A stretch of 64,000 nucleotides of DNA from Hyperoplus lanceolatus (GCA_026929865.2 CM049404.1:2048501-2112500); one strand, 5' to 3'; positions 1 to 15,944 are shown, counted from the stretch's first letter. Notes: generated from the letters alone by a model not told the origin. Translations and numbers: made by a program.

Positions 1-557
1 CAAAGCCAATTGCAAGACAGACGACTAGAGCTACTCTAGGTCTAAATTTGAGTTTGAATTAATCCTCCAAGGAGGCAGGTTTAACTTCATTTTAGTGGTG
101 TTTGTGAGAGAGCATGGACTATTTGGAATATCTAAATGAAGACCAACTCCCACTGCAGAGGCCAGCCAGAAGAGTACTTGTGGATAGGTCTTATCCAAAA
201 CATTTATTTGATGAATTTGCATTTCGAGATCGCTTTCAATATGGAAAATGCACTGAAAATAACAACTTTGCTTGAGTTTATTAGATGGTTGCATTTAAAT
301 TGAAGATGTATTCAGCACAATACAATGAGTGTCTAAAACAATTGTGTTTTCAAATGTGGTTGTTGTGATTTAAAATACTGACACACATGAATAACAAAAT
401 GACAAAACACAACATGAACACCTTTGATTTTCTACTTATATCTTCACTGTGATTAGTAATCACAATTGTCTCAGTACTGTATCTTGTTTGAATCAGAGCT
501 CTCTCTTCCAACTTCATGTCTTACAGTTTACGCTCTCTGGACTTTCTTTCCACCTCT

Positions 558-880
558 GTCCCCAGAACCCGTACTGAGTTTGGGAAGAGGGCTTTCATGT
601 ACTCTGCTCCCTCCGCCTAGAACACTATTAAAAAAACACTCAAATTGCAGGAACTCATCACTAAGAATGATTTTTAAAACTTTTCTCATTGCCTCAAAAT
701 TGTTGTTTTTTTGTATTTTGTATTTGTCTCTGTTTTCTCATGTCTGTGCTTTCTTCTTATGTTTGTCTTATATTTCATTCATTCTAACTGCTGCCATTTT
801 CTGCCAGGCCTTGCTCGGAAAAGAGGTCATTTGACCTCATGCAATTTTGCCTGGTAAAATAAAGGTTAAATAATGTCCAA
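558..880 (+). pseudogene. LINE 3' end remnant (CR1/L2/Rex1-like)
   Basis: Reading from 558, the translation is VPRTRTEFGKRAFMYSAPSA, then a TAG where these LINEs have Trp, then NTIKKTLKLQEL: the typical C-terminus of CR1/L2/Rex1-type reverse transcriptase proteins. The 3' end GGTAAAATAAAGGTTAAATA near 850-874 resembles their tails. 5' truncated and decayed. Clade by recall only. Confidence 0.6.
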
Positions 881-1485
881 TTCCACCTGTAGAATTTTCA
901 TTTTCATGTCATACTTCCTTCAGATATTGCATTTTCTGTTCATGGAATTCTCGGGCTAACTTTCATGCAACGTCATCTTTTTTGTCCTTTGTTGAAAGGT
1001 TGTGGCAAGCTCTTCTTTAAGGCGAGATTCGGGTTTTTCCAGTCTATCAGTGCAGATATCATTAAATATAATGTCAAAATTATAAATGAGAAAGATGTGA
1101 AATACTGAAAATAATGAAGATAACCAGAAGTTGGTGTATTGTTCTCTTAGTAACATTTTCATTAATTGAATTTGTTGCAAATTGCGGCTCAACTATTTAT
1201 TTGCTCAGTCCCAGCAGTATGGCTTTTAGATTCAATCACCGGATGGTTTCAAACAATTTTTTAAGAGATTTTTTTCAAATTCATTAAAGTTTGTTGACGG
1301 GATTTTTTTAGCCTCTGCCATTGTTTTTTCTCACAAGCAATGGTGTGTCTGCTCCACTCCGGGTTTTCATGATCACCGTTGGAACAGCAGCATGGGCTCA
1401 TGGGCAGGTGTTCACAATCAGGCTTACTTACTTTACTCCAGGACTTCATAGGTTGCATTCCGAATCGCATACTTTCTACTATATA

Positions 1486-3091
1486 CACTCAACAAAAATA
1501 TAAACGCAACACTTTTGTTTTTGCTCCCATTTTTCATGAGATGGACTTAAAGATCTAAAATTCATTCCAGATACACAATATTACCATTTCTCTCAAACAT
1601 TGTTCACAAATCTGTCTAAATGTGTGATAGTGAGCACTTCTGCTTTGCTGAGATAATCCATCCCACCTCACAGGTGTGCCACATCAAGATGCTGATCTGA
1701 CATCATGATTAGTGCACAGGTGTGCCTTAGACTGTCCACAATAAAAGGCCACCCTGAAATGTGCATTTTTTTGCTTTATTGGGGGTCTGGGGACTCAGAA
1801 CCAGTCGGTATCTGGTGTGACCACCATTTGCCTCATGCAGTGCAACACATCTTCTTCGCATAGAGTTTATCAGATTGTCAATTGTGGCCTGTGGAATGTT
1901 GGTCCACTCCTCTTCAATGGCTGTGCGAAGTGGTGCACGCTGTCGTATACGCCGGTCAAGCACATCCCAAACATGCTCAATGGGTGCCATGTCCGGTGAG
2001 TATGCTGGCCATGCAAGAACTGGGACATTTTCAGCTTCCAAGAATTGTGTACAGATCCTTGCAACATGGGGCCGTGCATTATCTTGCTGAAACGTGACGT
2101 GATGTTCATGGATGTATGGCACAACAATGGGCCTCAGGATCTCATCACGGTATCTCTGTGCATTCAAAATGCCATCAATGAAATGCACCTGTGTTCTTCG
2201 TCCATAACAGATGCCTGCCCATACCATAACCCCACCACCACCATGGGCCACTCGATCCACAACATTGACATCAGCAAAGCGCTCACCCACATGACGCCAC
2301 ACACGCTGTCTTCCATCTATCCTGAATAATGTAAACAGAGATTCATCCGTGAAGAGAACACCTCTCCAACGTGCCAGACGCCATCGAATGTGAGCATTTG
2401 CCCACTCAAGTCTGTCACGGAGATGAGCTGGAGTCAGGTCAAGACCCCGATGAGGACGACGAGCATGCAGTTGAGCTTCCCTGAGACGGTTTCTGACAGT
2501 TTGTGCAGAAATTGTTTGGTTATGCAAACCAATTGTTTCAGCAGCTGTCTCAGTGGCTGGTCTCAGACGATCTTGGAGGTGAACCTGCTGGATGTGGAGG
2601 TCCTGGGCTGGTGTGGTTACACGTGGTCTGCGGTTGTGAGGCCGGTTGGATGTACTGCCATATTCTCTGAAACGCCTTTGGAGACGGCTTATGGTGGAGA
2701 AATGAACATTCAATGCACGAGCAACAGATCTGGTTGACATTCCTGCTGTCAGCATGCCAATCGCTCCCTCAATGCTTGTGGCATCTGTGGCATTTTGCTG
2801 TGAGACAAAACTGCACATTTCAGGGTGGCCTTTTATTGTGGACAGTCTAAGGCACACTTGTGCACTAATCATGATGTCAGATCAGCATCTTGATGTGGCA
2901 CACCTGTGAGGTGGGATGGATTATCTCAGCAAAGCAGAAGTGCTCACTATCACACATTTAGACAGATTTGTGAACAATGTTTGAGAGAAATGGTAATATT
3001 GTGTATCTGGAATGAATTTTAGATCATTAAGTCCATCTCATGAAAAATGGGAGCAAAAACAAAAGTGTTGCGTTTATATTTTTGTTGAGTG
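1486..3091 (-). mobile_element. Tc1-like transposon, copy 1 (long TIRs)
   Basis: Ends CACTCAACAAAAAT and ATTTTTGTTGAGTG, flanked by TA on both sides (1484-1485, 3092-3093), the Tc1/mariner target. The inverted repeats run about 280 bp each (1486-1767 and 2812-3091). It carries one transposase frame on the minus strand. A near-identical relative lies at 36520-38101. Confidence 0.92.
1727..2818 (-). CDS. Tc1 transposase, open but altered
   Basis: DDE transposase. I start it at the Met of MCSFVSQQN (2818); an in-frame Met 18 codons earlier also exists. An N-terminal helix-turn-helix is followed by the catalytic motifs FTDES, QQDNARPH and SPDMAPIEHVWDVLD, spaced DD34E. Two lesions relative to copy 2: seven residues (PTNIQQL) are missing after RQRAPL, and the usual stop after HTRY is CGA (1805-1807), so the frame runs about 25 codons into the TIR. 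It is open but probably impaired. Confidence 0.85.
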   Translation of the reverse strand: MCSFVSQQNATDATSIEGAIGMLTAGMSTRSVARALNVHFSTISRLQRRFREYGSTSNRPHNRRPRVTTPAQDLHIQQVHLQDRLRPATETAAETIGLHNQTISAQTVRNRLREAQLHARRPHRGLDLTPAHLRDRLEWANAHIRWRLARWRGVLFTDESLFTLFRIDGRQRVWRHVGERFADVNVVDRVAHGGGGVMVWAGICYGRRTQVHFIDGILNAQRYRDEILRPIVVPYIHEHHVTFQQDNARPHVARICTQFLEAENVPVLAWPAYSPDMAPIEHVWDVLDRRIRQRAPLRTAIEEEWTNIPQATIDNLINSMRRRCVALHEANGGHTRYRLVLSPQTPNKAKKCTFQGGLLLWTV

Positions 3092-3464
3092 TAGTATGTA
3101 GAAAAAAGATTTAGGATGTCCCGATTCCTGTGGCCAGATTTAGGATGGTTAGAAGTACCCGGATGTCCTACTTCATGCGGCCAAGATTGTTAGTGTTGAA
3201 AAGTGCATCCTATTTGGGCGATTCTGACCCACATTCCAGTGCGCACGTGAAGTGACGTCACATCAACGAAGCCTCCATATGAAAACAAACAGGGATGCGA
3301 CGGATATAAAAGCAAAAGGCAAGATCAAGGCGCAATGTTTTGATGAAATAAGAGAGTAAAGTATGTCCCAATAGTATGCCTACTGCATCCTAACTATTAT
3401 TTTTATCGTCGGATGTAGTATGTAGAATAGAAAAAAGAAAGAGTATACGATTCGGAATGCAACC

Positions 3465-3592
3465 TTAGTCTCAGACAAACTAAGCCAAACTTAAGCCATA
3501 TCCATGACAGTGACTTAAACATCCCAGTTTAACTAGTCCACATTAAGGCCTACTCCTGGCTTAATCTAGGCCCTGTCTGTGAAACCGGCCCG
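3465..3592 (-). mobile_element. GGGCCGGTTTCACAG-type MITE, one end
   Basis: The right end CTGTCTGTGAAACCGGCCC (3574-3592) matches the termini of the palindromic MITE at 39254-39378. The left end is degenerate or lost, so it is a remnant. It adjoins the Harbinger MITE end at 3464. Confidence 0.5.
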
Positions 3593-4229
3593 TTGAGTAT
3601 GTAGGAGGGAGGACGTTAGTATGGCTATTCGAACACAACCTGTGTGATCACATACTAAGACTGTCTTTTGTTCTGACAGAGGCAATGGCAATTTGGACAA
3701 TGAGCACATCTGCATCGTGCTTTGCATGGTCTGCGATAGACCCAGCCCTCTAAAGTTTAACACTGAGATAAATCAAGAACCGTTGTCTTTTTTACCATAC
3801 ATGGAAAAACCTGCTTTGTTCTACGTCACAAAAGCCAGGATATTAGGCTCTAGGGTGCCGTTGATGGTATCGGAGTGTTGAGGCTGTGCACAGCCACCCC
3901 AGACAGTAAGCAGGGAATACGTCTAAATGCACACACGTCATTATCTGACACTTTGGTAGCATTTACCATGACTGTATTACATTATAACAGCATTTATAGC
4001 TCAGAAAAGATGAAAAAGCACAATAAGTGCGCGGTAAAGTAATAGCCTATAAGTCTTTTTGTGGAAAGTGACCCAGGTAAGTGGGGCAAGTGACTTTAAA
4101 TGTATCATGTTTATGCATAGGTTAACTTACTGTATGGACATGGATTTGTTAGTTATTTGGCCCCTGTTTTTTCTCCTTGTGACTTTATGGCTTCTTAGCC
4201 ATATGTCAATTAGGCCTGATGTTGAACTC

Positions 4230-4340
4230 ATTTGCATATTTAAAATACATTTTTCCGAGAAACTTGTAAAACAACATTTTTACTTTTCATGTATACTTTC
4301 ACTGTGTAAATTTGATTTTGATAGGAGTAAAGGAAAAAAA
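4230..4340. repeat. 110-bp repeat, copy 1 of 2
   Basis: The stretch from CTCATTTGCATATT through TTTTGATAGGAGTAAAGG recurs with changes at about 5902-6014. The two copies bracket the LINE fragment at 4345-5837, so the LINE landed in, or was duplicated with, this segment. Confidence 0.65.
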
Positions 4341-4344
4341 TTAA

Positions 4345-5840
4345 AACTATTAAAACTCTGAAACTAGGGAAAGCAGCAGGACCGGACGGAATACCAGCAG
4401 AGGCAATCAAGGCGGACCTGAAGACTACCACGGACGTGCTCCACAGCCTCTTCTCCAAAGTCTGGGAAGAAGAGACACTACCAGAAGACTGGATGGAGGG
4501 AGTTATCATAAAGATACCAAAAAAGGGAGACCTCAAAAACTGTAACAACTACAGGGGAATCATGCTCCTGTCTGCACCAGGCAAAGTCCTGAACAGAATT
4601 CTACTAGATAGAATGAATACTGCAGTTGATCCCTTGTTACGAGACCAACAGGCAGGCTTCCGGAGTAATCGATCCTGTACAGACCAGATCGCCACCCTAC
4701 GCATCATTGTAGAGCAGTCAATAGAATGGAACTCCCCCCTATACATAAACTTCATCGACTATGAAAAAGCATTTGACAGTGTGGACAGAGAGACCTTATG
4801 GAAACTAATGAGGCACTATGGCATCCCAGAGAAGATCATTTCCCTGGTTCAAAACACCTACCAAGGAATGTCTTGTAAGGTCTTACACGCAGGCCAGCTC
4901 TCAGACAGTTTTGAGGTCAAGACCGGAGTCAGGCAGGGATGTCTACTCTCGCCGTTCCTGTTTTTCCTAGTCATTGACTGGATTATGAAGACCACAACAG
5001 CAGGAAAGAAAACGGTATCCAGTGGACCCTCTGGAAACAACTTGATGACCTCGACTTTGCTGACGACCTGGCTACCCTGTCCCACAACCACAATCAGATG
5101 CAAGACAAGACTGCAAGACTGGCAACAACATCCCTTGGAACAGGCCTCAGGATAAACAAGGAGAAGACCAAACTGATGAGGATTAACACCCCTACCACCA
5201 ACCCTGTCACTATAGATGACAGACCCATTCAGGAAGTCGACTCCTTCACCTACCTTGGCAGCACCATAGACCAACAGGGGGCACAGACAGCGATGTCAAG
5301 GCCAGGGTAGGCAAAGCTAGAGTAGCTTTCACCATCCTGAAGAACATCTGGGCCTCCAAGGAAATAGCAACATTAACTAAAGTGCGCATCTTCAACTCTA
5401 ACGTCAAAAGCATCCTTCTCTATGGCTCAGAGACTTGGAGAATGACAAAGAAGACGTTACAGAAGATCCAGACTTTCATTAACACCTGTCTGAGGCGTAT
5501 CTTTAGAATCAGGTGGCCAGACAAAATCAACAACACAGAGCTGTGGCAGAGAGGAAGCCAGGAGCCAGTAGCAGAGCAGATCCTGAGAAGAAAGTGGAAA
5601 TGGATCGGCCACACCCTGAGAAAACCAGCACATACCATCACACGTCAGGCCCTGGCCTGGAACCCCCAGGGGAAACGGAAGAGAGGACGCCCCAAGAACA
5701 GCTGGAGACGAGACACGGAGGCAGAGCTCAAGAGGCACGGATCCAGCTGGGGGGAGGCAGAGAAGGCAGCCCTGGACCGTGCTGGTTGGAGAAGAGTCGT
5801 TGATGGCCTATGCACCACGCGGAGCGACGGGCTTAAGTAA
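4345..5840 (+). pseudogene. 5'-truncated LINE with reverse transcriptase, frameshifted
   Basis: Non-LTR reverse transcriptase: GKAAGPDGIPAEAIKA, IPKKGDLKNCNNYRGI, FIDYEKAFDSVDR, GVRQGCLLSPFLF and, in another frame, LDDLDFADDLATL with the FADD active site; then SFTYLGSTID and a C-terminal ILLYGSETW...RRKWKWIGHTLR region ending at TAA 5838-5840. Frameshifts occur near 5025 and 5290. The endonuclease and any ORF1 are absent. AGTAAAGGAAAAAA at 4326 recurs at 5836 as a possible target duplication. Probably RTE- or I-group; clade not settled. Confidence 0.85.
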
Positions 5841-5901
5841 AGGAAAAAATTAAGCCTATTTGGGTGTATTTTGGGTAGCCTATATTCGATTACTGTATTG
5901 C

Positions 5902-6014
5902 TCATTTGCATATTCAAATTCATTTTCAAAGAAACTTGTAATACAATTATTTTTACTTTTCACGGATACTTTCATTGTGGGAAGTTTAATTTTGATAGGA
6001 GTAAAGGAAAAAAA
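5902..6014. repeat. 110-bp repeat, copy 2 of 2
   Basis: Diverged second copy of 4230-4340, on the far side of the LINE fragment, including GATAGGAGTAAAGGAAAAAA. Confidence 0.65.
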
Positions 6015-6186
6015 AGCCCTATCGGGGTTGTCTCGCCTCATTGGCACACATCTCGGATTTACGAGAATTTAACATATTTCCTCAACTAGGATTTCTTAGG
6101 ACTTTTAGTATGTTGTTCTGGACACCTCATAGAAATGATCTGAGCTGAGAAAAATTATTTTACAATTAATTATATTTCTGCCCCCT

Positions 6187-6735
6187 TTAAAGAGGACCTA
6201 TGATACTTTTCAACTTTTATGACCTATAAACGTTGTTATAATGATTTATAGTCATGTTTAACCATACTAGAGTATCAAATAATTATAAATAAATAAACAT
6301 GCATTTCGACGTATTCCCTGCTGACCGTCTGGGGTGGCTATGCAGAGCACTAAACACTATGGCAGCCGGTCGAGCCGAACTTGTTCAAATTTCCGGATAG
6401 TTTCTGTCACGCTCGGGTCGTTTCTGTCATGTCTCCATGTATGGTAATGCTGCCGCTCAGGCAAGCTCTGGCTGCATGCCCCCACCTTCCTGAAATTTTC
6501 CCGATGCTGGAAGGAAGGTAACCAATCACAACGGAGTGGGGTTTGCAGCAGGGGGGGAGGGGCGGAGAAGCTCAAAGCAGTGTGTAAAGAGAGACTGCTG
6601 TGCTCGCTAGGGTAAGAGGAAGAGTGTCCCGAAAATCTACATAGTTTTTTGTGATGTGATTCGTGTCAGGTTGCTCTATAGCAGTTTTTAACAAGAAATG
6701 AAGACCAGAAAAGTAGTACAATAGGATCTCTTTAA
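6187..6735. mobile_element. TTAA-flanked MITE (piggyBac-like)
   Basis: Bounded by TTAA at 6187-6190 and 6732-6735, with imperfect inverted ends AGAGGACCTATGATAC and, complemented, AGAGATCCTATTGTAC. TTAA target duplication is characteristic of piggyBac. No coding capacity. Confidence 0.6.
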
Positions 6736-6737
6736 CC

Positions 6738-7065
6738 ACTAGTTCCTCCCCTTTAACACACTAAGCCACTCCCCTTACCACTTTAAGCTCCTCCCCTTTA
6801 ACATGTTAAGCTCCTCCCATTCACCATTAGGAGCTCCTCCCCATACCACGTTAAGCTCCTCCCCTATACAACTTTAAGCCCCTCCCCTTCACCATATTAA
6901 GCTCCTCCCATTCGCCATTATAAGCTCCTCCCCCCTTATCATGTTAAGCTCCTCCCCCTACCCAACTTTAAGCTCCTCCCCTTCAACAGATGAAGCTCCT
7001 CCAATTCACCGTTGTAAGCCCCTCCCCTTTACCACATTAAGCTCCTCCCCTTTACCATATAAATA
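6738..7065. repeat. 23-bp minisatellite, about 14 copies
   Basis: Head-to-tail copies of a unit near AGCTCCTCCCCTTTACCATRTTA. Fourteen diverged copies are counted; AGCYCCTCCC is constant and the second half varies. It starts 3 bp after the TTAA-flanked MITE. Confidence 0.88.
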
Positions 7066-8033
7066 AAAATATACATTGACCTAAAAATTGGAATTCAAAT
7101 GTTGCATTCCCCCACTTGCAGCGGGCAGTAGGCAATTGTAATAGTGTATGGGGCAATTGTAACAACAATTGTTATACCTTCACATAAACATCAAGAACCA
7201 AAATAAACTCACTTAAAGATAGGCTAAGGTCCAACAATTTAATATTATTTGGACAATTTATTCTTGTTTAATAAAAGAGTATAGTTACTTAACAATTCTA
7301 AAAATATTAAAACTATTAAAGGCATGGAACAAAAAGTGCCTTTAAAAAAAATCTACGGAACATGTACCACTTTTTACAGTCTACCATAAAACTACAAGCC
7401 ACAGAGGCCATTGACCGTGGTTTTGGAAGTGGATGCTGACTTGACTCACAGTAACATTATGGTCCCACTCGCCAGCCACAAACAGCAGATGGCATTGTTG
7501 CACTTCACAGAGAAATGACGAAAGGTTGTTGCTGCAGTGCTGAACATCATGTAAAGCAATCTTCATTTAGTCCTCAATCAGGATGTTATACTGTTATTCT
7601 CCTGTGTGAAGAGATCCAAGTCCAATTCGATACAAAAACATCATATAATCTCATGGGTCAAAATATTGAAAGGCAGTTTTCTGATCAATCAATTGTTGTT
7701 TTGCCTTGTAAAACTGGCTGGGAAGAGCAGGATGATACCAGAAGTACACCCTTAATGTCAAAATAAAGGCTTCAAATTTGTAATTTTTAGAAAGCATGAA
7801 ATGAAATATGCCATATAAAGGAATGCTTACTGTGTACTTTGATTGACTTCATATCTTGCTATCGTATACTTGACCCACATTAACCCATCATGTTCTCTCT
7901 TGCTTTCAGTGAATCATGAATTCAGTCCTCGCTGATGTTTTCTTGTCATTTCTTGTAAACTGTACTTTAAAACGGTTTGTAATGGTTAGGCATTGAGTTT
8001 AGTCCAATGCTGTATTGTTTCCATGGTGTATGC
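7066..8033. other. no recognisable gene
   Basis: AT-rich sequence with only short chance frames. I see no exon, RNA gene or clear repeat. Confidence 0.5.
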
Positions 8034-8607
8034 TAGCCTGGCTCCGCCCGCCCACCTACTTCCGGACAAATTTCATTTTCCCTTCAGTAGTCAGTCTGGG
8101 TGTACAGTGCATTTCCCAGTTTTCTCCGGAGAATCTTCAATCGTCCAATCAGCGAACAGAGCGAGTGGCTGAGAACGCTCCAGTTTCAGTTGAATGCTGC
8201 GTTCCTTTATACTCGGAAGAAGGAGATTTCCGACTTGGTAGTTCCGAGTTCCGACCTGTCAGTGTTCCAGTGCATCTGCTCGCGAAAGTATGGACGCCTA
8301 AAACCATTCTTGTCCAAATGACTAAACGTTAGGCTCTAACAAGTTACTGTTGCCAGGTACCGGTAGATTCATAGACTACAATATGCAGTGAAGTCGGAAA
8401 TTTCCGAGTTCCCTGTCCAACTGGAACGCACCGTCAAAAGCCGGCTCATGACACACGTGACGACCAAACGTGATGCGATTGGTTGGCTAATCCAGAGTGG
8501 CACTGGGCACACCCGCCTCCAAGTGAGTGAACGTTTGCCAATTACAGCACTTCCAGACCTTCTGTACAAATGAAATGAAGTACGATGGTCTGGTTGGACC
8601 AGGCTAG
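8034..8607. mobile_element. hAT-type MITE (TAGCCTGG family), full copy
   Basis: Ends TAGCCTGGCTCCGCCC and TTGGACCAGGCTAG, with a perfect 8-bp target duplication GTGTATGC (8026-8033, 8608-8615). Eight-base duplications mark the hAT superfamily. No transposase. Relatives lie at 14231, 42449 and 60496. Confidence 0.85.
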
Positions 8608-8615
8608 GTGTATGC

Positions 8616-12981
<4,366 letters not shown>

Positions 12982-13052
<71 letters not shown>
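12982..13052. repeat. AT dinucleotide repeat
   Basis: About 35 AT units. It directly abuts the TA-targeting element that begins at 13053, so that element probably used this tract as its target. Confidence 0.97.
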
Positions 13053-13055
<3 letters not shown>

Positions 13056-14230
13056 GAGAACGGGGGAATCTGAGGCATCGGGTAATGTGAGCCACCCCCT
13101 GTATCTAAGCAACGGAAAACATTTGTGGTCATGTGAGACATATGTTTTCAAGCCCCTCTCATTTCCCCTTGGCCCTGAAAGAGAGGACCTCATGGTGCTG
13201 TGGTAAGCATGTTTTTTTCACCAAAATAGGTATTTTGCATGTAAAAGTAAATGTTCTTGCTGTCAACTTAATCAACTGTTGTGCCAAAGCAAATGCATTC
13301 ACATAGAAAAACTTCTATCATACGTGTTGGTGAACTACCAACATATAAAAACCATGTGATGATATTAGCTAAAGATTAGCCTGAAATGCTAAGAGAGGTA
13401 GTTTTTTATCAAATTGTGGTGGTGGGGGAAAGTGAGCCAAATGCTTTGGGGGAAAGTGAGCCACTGTCTCACTTTCCCCCACCATGAGGCACAAGTTAAG
13501 TTTAGTCTTAAACATATTTTAATGTAATATTACATGACATATGTTTTATTTTAATGTCATACACATTGTAGAAAAGCCATCATGCCAAGGAAATACACCA
13601 GGAAGACGACCTGGGGCAACCACACGGAAAGAGCACCTTCTCATCGTTCCCTGTAACCTTCAGGGCTGGAATGTAGAGTAGGCCTAGTTGTAGAGTATGA
13701 CAGGCTGATGTTATAATCCAGTTGTGTCTTTTCCTGTGTTCTGAGTCCCAGGCTGTTCTCGCTGGTTCTGATTTTCCTATGCTTTGACCCCCAGACACTA
13801 CCTGGCTCTAAGGGTCCTGTGTTCTGACCCCCAGACTGTGTTCTAATCTAACTGGTTCTATCTTTCATTTGAATCTTATTAAAACCTTAATAATACCTTT
13901 GGTCTTATTAAGACCAAACCCCATCATTATTTTACTAGTCCGACATAAGTTCTGGAATGTGTGGCTAGCTTTCAGGATTCTTACTGTTACAATATGTGTT
14001 GTCATGGTAGTTTCAGAGTGGAAAAAGTAAGTGGATCAGTTTACCCCACAGCTAACTTTTTTTAAAACAATCATATTTTCACTGCCCTTTGTCTTGAAAA
14101 AATTCTGCTAATGCCCATTTCTAGGAAACATCCTGAATTAATGGGAAGTGTGTAAATTTGAGTGATAAATCATTTTAGCTCCCTTAGAGGGGAGCAAATG
14201 TAAAAAGTGGCTCAGATTACCCCGTTCTCC
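13053..14230. mobile_element. GGGGAGAACGGGG-type nonautonomous transposon, copy 1
   Basis: Ends GGGGAGAACGGGG and CCCCGTTCTCC, flanked by TA (13051-13052, 14231-14232). It carries repeats of GTGAGCCAC or its complement near both ends and in the middle (about 13088, 13434, 13455-13490, 14203). No transposase. TA flanks suggest a Tc1/mariner-like or other TA-targeting mechanism; superfamily unknown. Confidence 0.7.
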
Positions 14231-14380
14231 TAGCCTGGCTCAGCCCGCCCGCCCACTTCCGGCCAAATTTTATTTTCCCTTCAGTAGTCAGTCTGGGTGT
14301 ACAGCCCATTTCCCAGTTTTGCTGGAGATTCGACAGCCGGTCCAATCAGCGAACAGAGCGAGTGGCTGAGAACAGTGACT
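14231..14380 (+). mobile_element. TAGCCTGG-family hAT MITE, truncated
   Basis: Matches the first 150 bp of the copy at 8034 (TAGCCTGGCT, AGTAGTCAGTCTGGGTGTAC, CGAACAGAGCGAGTGGCTGA). The right end is missing. Its left end abuts the preceding element. Confidence 0.75.
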
Positions 14381-14749
14381 CTTAAGAACCGGGACAAAAG
14401 ACAAAAGGTCGTCTTCCATATGTAAATACTGTTATCTTTAAAAATAAAAATATTTAAAATTGTAGATGTTATTAGGGATTAAGAATAGAATGTCTGGAGC
14501 ACAATTATTCCCTTACATTTAATTTTATCATTATTATGTCAAATATATGACACTTGTTATCTTCTCATGACGTCCAAACCAATATGTCCACAGAGAGGGT
14601 TTCTATCTTTCATATGCAATAAAACCTATTAAAAATTTACGTTAATGATTAAAAAGTGCTTTTTCATCATAAGCAACACTAATAATCTCTCATATCAATA
14701 AAACAGTTTTTCTTCAACAAATTCATGTTTTATAAGGTTTGAAAGTGGT

Positions 14750-15855
14750 GGGACACTTTTTGTCACCACCGTCAGTCCATCCGACAATCCATTAAAATGT
14801 AAGAAAATCAGCCAAAATAAGGGGCAGCTGTCACTATGAAGGACCTCTTGTCACATTCTACCTCTGCAGAGTACATTAGAGTCAGACAGGCTCTGATAAG
14901 TGTTGTTTTAGAATATTTTACATTCTAAATCTTGAAAGTAATGCGTACAATTTCTGAAGAAGTTATTTGAAATGTTTCGATAATTTTATATTCCTGAGTT
15001 CATACTAGCACCAATCATCAACAGAAAAAACAAATGGCTACTAGATTAATTTCATTTGTTTGTTTGTTAAAAAAATGTTAAATATGTCAACACCGTCAGA
15101 TGTCAACTCCGTCACATTTCCTGTCTGACGGTGGTGACAGGCTAAAGACGGAGTTGACATTCAATGTGAAGGCATCATATTTGGGTGGTTTTCAAGTTAT
15201 TATAATTATATTAAATACAGAAATAGGGTTTAGTTTTTCTAATACTGTATTTATGGAAACTCTCACAATCTTCTTTTGTCATGGATGATTCTTAAAAAAG
15301 TACAGGATGATCTACAAAATGAGGCGATTTGGTCTGAGTCTTTTAGAGCTAGTCTGATTGAAAGACTGTAATGTGAATCTTGAATTAACGCTCAACCAAT
15401 AATATGCTGTTATAAAATCACTGTTATTGATTATTCTATGTATTTGATGGTTATCTTGGTTTTTGTCACCACCACCGATATGTCAAATTCATAAGATATA
15501 CCTGTCAACTCCGTCAGATTTATATTATTATGATAACAATACATAATGATATTTCATAGTTGTTGAGGAATGGTTGGTCATATGTGAAAATCTAACCAGT
15601 CACCTAACATGAGAATGTGTTTTGAAATGTGAAACACTTCTTGATTGCTGTTCATTTTAAAGTAAACATTCTATTACACAGTTCAACTGAAGAACATAGA
15701 GGAAAATCGATATAAAATATCTATAGTCATATACATTTTGAAAATATTTTTTGTGGCCTCTGTCAGTCTTGGTGAATACTTTTATTACTGTCTAGCATAA
15801 ATTGAGGGAAAATTAATTTGTGTTTTTGGTGTCTGACGGTGTTGACACAAAATAA
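14750..15855. repeat. region with repeated GTCAACNCCGTCAG-type motifs
   Basis: At least six motifs of the form GTCAMCWCCGTCAG or complement, at about 14758, 15087, 15101, 15122-15155, 15504 and 15830, plus a decayed one at 15464. This resembles the subterminal motif arrays of nonautonomous DNA transposons. Exact termini not found. Confidence 0.5.
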
Positions 15856-15944
15856 GGAATGGTAAGGTTAAAAAGCCCATTTTGATAAAAAAGATAAAAG
15901 CTGGGAGGTTGTATCAAAGTGTAGCTCAGTAGCTTTGTATACAT

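Larger units (their letters stand above)
1451..3464. mobile_element. PIF/Harbinger-type MITE, interrupted by Tc1
   Basis: Terminal inverted repeats GGTTGCATTCCGAATCGCAT (left) and its near-complement ending GGAATGCAACC (right). Flanks are ATA and TTA, close to the TTA duplication of its relative at 32772. Without the Tc1 at 1486-3091 it is about 406 bp, the same length as that relative. Confidence 0.75.

Noticed and set aside
466..834. 122-codon hydrophobic frame that could look like a membrane protein
   Set aside because: Another frame of the same DNA (from 558) gives a LINE C-terminus, so the hydrophobic frame is a shadow.
6738..7065. Regularly spaced repeats as a CRISPR-like array
   Set aside because: The period of about 23 bp has no unique spacers and the genome is vertebrate; it is a minisatellite.
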